The position numbers and the translations under genes were made by a program. A DNA stretch of 64,000 nucleotides from Secundilactobacillus angelensis. Lineage in GTDB: Bacteria > Bacillota > Bacilli > Lactobacillales > Lactobacillaceae. The stretch spans positions 118,771-182,770 of the forward strand of contig NZ_JAAXLJ010000004.1 in the NCBI RefSeq assembly GCF_012641075.1, given 5' to 3'. Below are positions 59,990 to 64,000 of the stretch, piece by piece. Each line of letters starts with the position of its first letter. Within the stretch, counting starts at the first letter, position 1. A model generated the notes under the pieces. It ran no database searches. It had not been told where the DNA came from and saw only the letters and a list, made by a program, of their open reading frames with translations.

Positions 59990-60857
59990 GCATCAATTTG
60001 CTCAAACTGGCAAAGACCTGTTTACTTTCAGGTAAATCTGGCCACATGAGAAAGTCATGCAGCATATTCTTCATTTCGTGCACGTCAACTTGAGTTCCGT
60101 CAGCCTGCTGCAACTTTTCGGCGAGTTTGCGGTGATCCGGTAACAACAATTCAGTTGTCCCGTACCAAAGGCTGATTCGGCCTAAATGATCCATTGAACC
60201 ATTTAGCGGTGAAACCAACGAATCATCTAGAACTAAGTTTCCCGCATAATTAGCTGCCACTTGTCGCATGGCCTGCAGTGGTAGTTCAGGGTCAGCTTCA
60301 TGTCGTTCCTCGATTTCAGGATCGCGCATGGCTAAATCAGTCCAAGGGGAAACTAACGCCGTTGCGGTGGGTATTGGCAGCTGCTTACCACGTAGCTGTT
60401 GTAATAATACCAATGCTAGTCCAGCTCCAGATGAGTCCCCTAACCAATAAAATTCGTCATCTGGATATTCTGCTCGCAGTTCCTCATACGCATCGAGTGA
60501 CGCGGGCACCGTTTCGTTTGCTGTATGTTCGGGCGCTAGTGGGAAGTCCAGCATGGTCGCCTTCGCACCCAACTGGGCAACAATTTTTTCCATCCATTGT
60601 CGATGACTGTCAGTTGCCGGTACCGTGTAGGCGCCACCGTGGAAAATGACCACGTGTCGGTTAGTTGTCTTTGTCGGCAAAAGCGTCACTAAACGACCAC
60701 GTTCAAGGGGTACAACCTTCGCTTGATCTGGTTGCTTAAACTTACTGGGATCAAGATGGTCAGTTCGCCGACTAGGATGCCGAAAGCTGGTGGCTACTTG
60801 CTGCTTTAAACGACCGCGTTTTGTTTTAAATAAGAGCCAATCACCACGTACACTCAT
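59973..60857 (-). CDS. Alpha/beta hydrolase (HSL-like esterase)
   Basis: 294 residues. The oxyanion motif HGGAY (VIFHGGAYTVPA) and nucleophile elbow GDSSGAGLAL place it in the hormone-sensitive-lipase-like group of carboxylesterases; the catalytic His is in MLHDFLMWPD and the Asp is probably in ELLLPDHRKL. No signal peptide. It lies 3 bases after the upstream oxidoreductase gene, so the two form an operon. Confidence 0.9.
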   Translation of the reverse strand: MSVRGDWLLFKTKRGRLKQQVATSFRHPSRRTDHLDPSKFKQPDQAKVVPLERGRLVTLLPTKTTNRHVVIFHGGAYTVPATDSHRQWMEKIVAQLGAKATMLDFPLAPEHTANETVPASLDAYEELRAEYPDDEFYWLGDSSGAGLALVLLQQLRGKQLPIPTATALVSPWTDLAMRDPEIEERHEADPELPLQAMRQVAANYAGNLVLDDSLVSPLNGSMDHLGRISLWYGTTELLLPDHRKLAEKLQQADGTQVDVHEMKNMLHDFLMWPDLPESKQVFASLSKLMQKNDQ

Positions 60858-60860
60858 GCA

Positions 60861-61511
60861 TTAACCCTCCTGATTACGAACCGTAAATCGCTGATGCTGA
60901 TGGGTTGGAGATTCAATTTCGTCTAAAATTGCCAACGCCATATTCCCGTTAGAAAGTTCTGATTTACCGTTGGAATCCACCAAAATCTCATCCGTACCCA
61001 AAACGTACCCATTGGTCGGGCCTGGGCCAAAGTTTCTGGAAGGTGACACCGCCACCCAGTCCACATTATCAACCATTTGAAGGAATTCATACTCGTAAGT
61101 CTGATTAAGCGGGGTACCAATCCACTGATCATGATCTGGCATGGCTAATAACTGGTCTAATAGTCGCTTGCCATCGGACAGTTTCAGACTCGCCGCACCA
61201 ATAATCACGAACAAGCGGGTTTTAGTGTCGCGTAAATCATGCACTAATTTGGTCAATAGATCTAAATGCAAGTAAGCCACTGGCGAACCCATTGGGACAG
61301 CGAAAGCGTCAATCACTACGTCAAATGCTGTTAAATCGTCCTTGGTCAAGGCAAAGGCATCCTTTACCAACAGGCTGGCATCTTCGCCAAGCGCAGCCCG
61401 TCCCCGTTCTTCGTTACGTACAATAGCGGTTGGTTCGTGTCCACGCTTCTTTGCCTCCGCATACACAGCTGAACCCGTTTTACCGTTACCGCCAATAATC
61501 CCAATTTTCAT
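60861..61511 (-). CDS. NAD(P)-binding oxidoreductase (atypical SDR, NmrA/YwnB-like)
   Basis: 216 residues from the ATG at 61511 (AAGGTGATC upstream); the frame opens earlier at 61667 without a site. Dinucleotide motif GIIGGNGKTGSAVY, then FVIIGAASLKLSDGKRLLDQ and WVAVSPSRNFGPG. This atypical short-chain dehydrogenase group lacks the normal YxxxK pair and includes flavin reductase-like and sensor proteins. Function open. First gene of an operon with the esterase gene. Confidence 0.87.
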   Translation of the reverse strand: MKIGIIGGNGKTGSAVYAEAKKRGHEPTAIVRNEERGRAALGEDASLLVKDAFALTKDDLTAFDVVIDAFAVPMGSPVAYLHLDLLTKLVHDLRDTKTRLFVIIGAASLKLSDGKRLLDQLLAMPDHDQWIGTPLNQTYEYEFLQMVDNVDWVAVSPSRNFGPGPTNGYVLGTDEILVDSNGKSELSNGNMALAILDEIESPTHQHQRFTVRNQEG

Positions 61512-61687
61512 CGTGATCACCTTCCCTTTGCAAATATTCAATAGGAATATTATAGCGCTTTCATTTACTTTAACAAAGCAATTTGCTAGTTGCCATTTAG
61601 GTGTCGCAATACCTTTACGCATGAAATGGTTTGCTAATTGGGTTACAATAAATAACACGTAGACCATCTATGAGGGGGGAGTTTTTC

Positions 61688-62488
61688 ATGCAGGAAACTA
61701 ATCAACGCGTCTTAACCATGGATCACGGCTATAATTTCCGGGAACTGGGTGGCTACCCAGCCAGCAATGGTCAGACGGTGAAATGGCAGCGGGTTATTCG
61801 AACCGCAACGCTAGCCTATTTATCTGAGAATGATCAGCAAGCACTGGTTGACTACGGCGTCAAATATGACATCGATTTTCGTTCTGATGGTGAAGTTGCT
61901 GAAGCCCCAGACCGAATTCCCGGCAACGTTCTCTATCGCCATCTCCCCGTCTTCCCCACGGACAAAACCGATGCTTCAAAAACCCAGGCAGAACTGGACG
62001 CGGAACTGAAAGCCCGAAAAAAGAGCGGCTTCGATCACATGCTCGACGTCTATCGAGATATGATTGTTGAACCACAAGCCCACTCGGCCTACCAGACGTT
62101 CTTTGCCGCACTATTAAGTAACTCTGGTGAGAACAACGTGTTACTTTTTCACTGTACTGCCGGTAAAGACCGCACAGGTATGGGGGCAGCCTTCTTTCTT
62201 TCTGCCCTCGGTGTCCCACATAAAATCATCAAACAAGACTACCTATTAACCAACGACATTTTGTCTCCACTGATTCAAAACCGATTGATCAAAGCTAAAA
62301 ATGAAGGTGTTACTGGCACTATGCTGGACACGATTAAGGCCCAGATGACAGTTTCTAGCGGCTACTTTGATGCTGCTATGACTGCCATCGACAAGCACTA
62401 TGGCTCAATGCCACAATTTTTAAACGAAGCACTGCAGTTATCAACTGAAGATATTGCAGATTTAAAAAAACTCTACTTAACTCACTAA
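61688..62488 (+). CDS. Tyrosine-protein phosphatase (Y_phosphatase3 family)
   Basis: 266 residues from the ATG at 61688; an ATG at 61670 is itself part of the Shine-Dalgarno run GAGGGGGGA. P-loop HCTAGKDRTG (Cys nucleophile, Arg), general acid region FPTDKTDAS, and the family N-terminal block YNFRELGGYPASNGQTVK. LMW-like secreted homologs exist in pathogens, but this one has no signal peptide. Probably acts on phosphotyrosine or phosphoinositide-like substrates. It lies 16 bases before the next hydrolase gene, so they form an operon. Confidence 0.92.
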   Translation: MQETNQRVLTMDHGYNFRELGGYPASNGQTVKWQRVIRTATLAYLSENDQQALVDYGVKYDIDFRSDGEVAEAPDRIPGNVLYRHLPVFPTDKTDASKTQAELDAELKARKKSGFDHMLDVYRDMIVEPQAHSAYQTFFAALLSNSGENNVLLFHCTAGKDRTGMGAAFFLSALGVPHKIIKQDYLLTNDILSPLIQNRLIKAKNEGVTGTMLDTIKAQMTVSSGYFDAAMTAIDKHYGSMPQFLNEALQLSTEDIADLKKLYLTH

Positions 62489-62504
62489 ATATGGAGGTTA
62501 GAAT

Positions 62505-63431
62505 TTGAAAAAATCAGTTACACTTGGACTCCCACTGGCGGCAGTCGCTACTGGTGCGCTATACGTTAGCCATTACCTGTTTAATATCGCATTTAAGCGG
62601 GTCAACTACGTCCCAGAAACCTCCAAGGAAAAGCAAAAATACGCGGATCAATATTATGCTTATGTGAATTGGTTCAAAAACATTCCACAAGAAACTTGGT
62701 ACTTACATGAAAATAACTCCGAAAAACGGTTAGTGGCCACCTTCATTCAGCACCCTGATCACCTTAAAAAGACGGTCGTCATTTCACATGGCTACAAGGG
62801 GAACCGAGAAACAATGGCGAACTATGCCAAAATGTTCTACGACATGGGCTTCAACATCTTGATGCCCGATGACCGTGCTCACGGAGAAAGTTCCGGTAAA
62901 TACATCAATTTCGGCTGGCTAGACCGACTTGATTATCTCAGTTGGATCAACAAACTGATTGATATTAAGGGTGAAGACGAAAAAATTCTCCTCTTCGGCG
63001 TTAGCATGGGCGGTGCCACGATGGAAATGCTGTCTGGAGAAAACCTGCCGACACAAGTTAAAGCCATCATCGCAGACTGTGGCTACTCCAGCATTAAAGA
63101 GGAAATGACTTATTTGCTCCGTGAACAGTACCATTTGCCAGAATATCCAATTGAGCCCTTAGTCAGCACCATCAATCGACGCCGATTAGGGTATTATCTG
63201 GGCGATGTCTCCTCCATTGAACAATTAAAAAAGAATCGCCGACCGATTCTTTTTATCCACGGCGGTAAAGATACCTACGTCCCAGTTAAGATGGCTTACG
63301 AAAACTATCGTGCGACAAAAGCACCTAAACAGCTATGGATCGTTAAAAACGCTACCCACGCTGAAAGCTTCTGGTATAATCCAGCAGCTTATCAGGCGCG
63401 AGTTAATGCTTTCTTAAAAACTTATTTCTAA
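62505..63431 (+). CDS. Membrane-anchored alpha/beta hydrolase
   Basis: 308 residues; TTG start with GGAGG 8 bases upstream. N-terminal hydrophobic anchor (about 5-30, LGLPLAAVATGALYVSHYLF). Catalytic Ser in LLFGVSMGGATM, Asp in FIHGGKDTYVP and His in KNATHAESFW; ISHGYKGNRETMANYAKMF is the oxyanion region. Similar to YqkD/FrsA-type hydrolases anchored in the membrane. Second gene after the phosphatase gene. Confidence 0.9.
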   Translation: MKKSVTLGLPLAAVATGALYVSHYLFNIAFKRVNYVPETSKEKQKYADQYYAYVNWFKNIPQETWYLHENNSEKRLVATFIQHPDHLKKTVVISHGYKGNRETMANYAKMFYDMGFNILMPDDRAHGESSGKYINFGWLDRLDYLSWINKLIDIKGEDEKILLFGVSMGGATMEMLSGENLPTQVKAIIADCGYSSIKEEMTYLLREQYHLPEYPIEPLVSTINRRRLGYYLGDVSSIEQLKKNRRPILFIHGGKDTYVPVKMAYENYRATKAPKQLWIVKNATHAESFWYNPAAYQARVNAFLKTYF

Positions 63432-63499
63432 GATAAGAAAAACTTCAAAAATTTCACGTTTGAAGTTCACACTTTTATCACATTTAGTTGATATATTAA

Positions 63500-63717
63500 T
63501 ATCATAGCAAAGGCAACAAGCTATACCTCTTATAACAGAGGGTACACTTCCTTGTTTCATCAGTTTCCTCCCCCTAAGGAACTGATTGCATGCGGGATCC
63601 CATCCTCCTCCCCTAGAAAACGGATCCCCCTGCTCCTCTTTATATTTCCAATTCCCCCCTATGATTGGAAATCTAATCCCTATTAAAAAACCAAACTCGT
63701 TGGAGTTTGGTTTTTTT
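63500..63717 (+). ncRNA. Candidate small RNA with C-rich-loop hairpins (sRNA-2)
   Basis: Hairpins in order: AACAAG / CTTGTT with inner CCTCT / AGAGG (63515-63556); ATCAGTT-CC / GG-AACTGAT, loop TCCCCCTAA (63559-63586); GGGATCC / GGATCCC, loop starting CATCCTCCTCCCC (63594-63628); ATTTCCAAT / ATTGGAAAT, loop TCCCCCCTATG (63644-63672). The terminator AACCAAACTC / GAGTTTGGTT then TTTTT ends it (63689-63717). A TATATTAA -10-like element is at 63492-63499. The third loop contains CCTCCTCCC, overlapping the anti-Shine-Dalgarno sequence. Same design as sRNA-1. Confidence 0.65.
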
Positions 63718-63741
63718 GTTTCGTTTAAGTTTGCGTAGCCG

Positions 63742-64000
63742 AATCGGGCTACTCCAGGCAGAGACTTGCACCTAAATAACTCTCAGCAAAAATCCAAAAC
63801 CAGGTTTTTTGCCGAGAGTCACTTAGGCTCCAGTCTCTAAACGCCTGGCTTCGCACCTTAAATTAATCGGGCTACTCCAGGCAGACAGCTGCATGTAACG
63901 GCGTATCAACTAAAATCCAAGACCAGGATTTTTACTGTTATATTGCCGAATTGGGCTACAGAAAGCAGAGAGCTACATGGAAGGGGCTTCGGACCTAAAT
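63742..64000 (-). repeat. Repeat family B, two units and a third cut by the window edge
   Basis: On the minus strand. Unit 63742-63860 is complete (middle stem CCTAAATAACTCTC / GAGAGTCACTTAGG; tip AATCC / GG-TTT). Unit 63864 to about 63948 keeps the tip AAATCCAAGACCAGGATTT but lacks its far arm. A third unit starts near 63949 (GAATTGGGCTACAGAAAGC) and runs off the window. Confidence 0.85.

Overview
This is a chromosomal segment of a lactic acid bacterium of the family Lactobacillaceae, most like the heterofermentative brevis-type lactobacilli. The evidence is two S-layer proteins with a Levilactobacillus brevis SlpA-like start (MQSSLKKSLYLGLAAAS), a surface protein with a DUF5776-type C-terminus, a malolactic enzyme with its own LysR regulator, twin YhgE/Pip proteins, and a LPxTG pilus operon. 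Species cannot be named from sequence alone. I see no prophage, insertion sequence, CRISPR array or rRNA. There is one tRNA (His).

Layout. 1-13.8 kb is the envelope region: secreted cell-wall peptidases (NlpC/P60 and C39), a HicAB toxin-antitoxin pair, two S-layer genes separated by a 628-residue coiled-coil protein, a LysR regulator, a DUF5776 surface protein and small secreted proteins. 13.8-20 kb holds small genes: DUF1659/DUF2922/small hydrophobic peptide, orphan antitoxin-like genes, guanine deaminase, tRNA-His and an Fst/holin-like type I toxin locus. 20-26.7 kb has an L-2-hydroxyacid dehydrogenase, a Fic protein and a pilus operon (minor pilin, major pilin, class C sortase). 27-35 kb has two YhgE/Pip proteins around a secreted protein, then an ABC exporter with a 35-residue peptide. 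35-51 kb is metabolic: GNAT, mleR/mleS, HAD phosphatase, a T-box-controlled amino acid permease, TetR/EmrB-type efflux, D-2-hydroxyacid dehydrogenase, a RelE/Phd pair, glutamine amidotransferase-like hydrolase, TPP-riboswitch-controlled thiMDE and an aldo-keto reductase. 51-64 kb has galactose mutarotase, RlmD, a sugar symporter, DUF2975/XRE, a glycerol kinase-like protein, a second PuuD-like hydrolase, esterases and a phosphatase.

The least expected content is between the genes. I see two candidate small RNAs (about 34930-35185 and 63500-63717). Each is a chain of hairpins whose loops carry UCCC/CCUCC runs, ending in a strong terminator, a design known from LhrC/Rsa-type RNAs that pair with ribosome binding sites. 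I also see four families of long structured repeats. Family A (3 copies) has a branched structure with compensatory changes and lies as direct repeats bracketing first fic and then the pilus operon. Family B (at least 9 copies, about 120 bp) is a long hairpin with conserved base and tip and a variable, self-complementary middle; it often starts exactly at a stop codon. Family C (3 copies plus a fragment) is a long palindrome just after gene 3' ends. Family D is two inverted copies. A chain of hairpins at 13873-14245 is a further candidate RNA.

Regulation visible in sequence: a TPP riboswitch, a T-box, a near-perfect TetR operator, an autoregulatory palindrome at the RelE/Phd locus, a LexA-type box, catabolite-response-like sites before galM and glpK, a PurBox-like pair before guaD, and a long leader before the S-layer gene.
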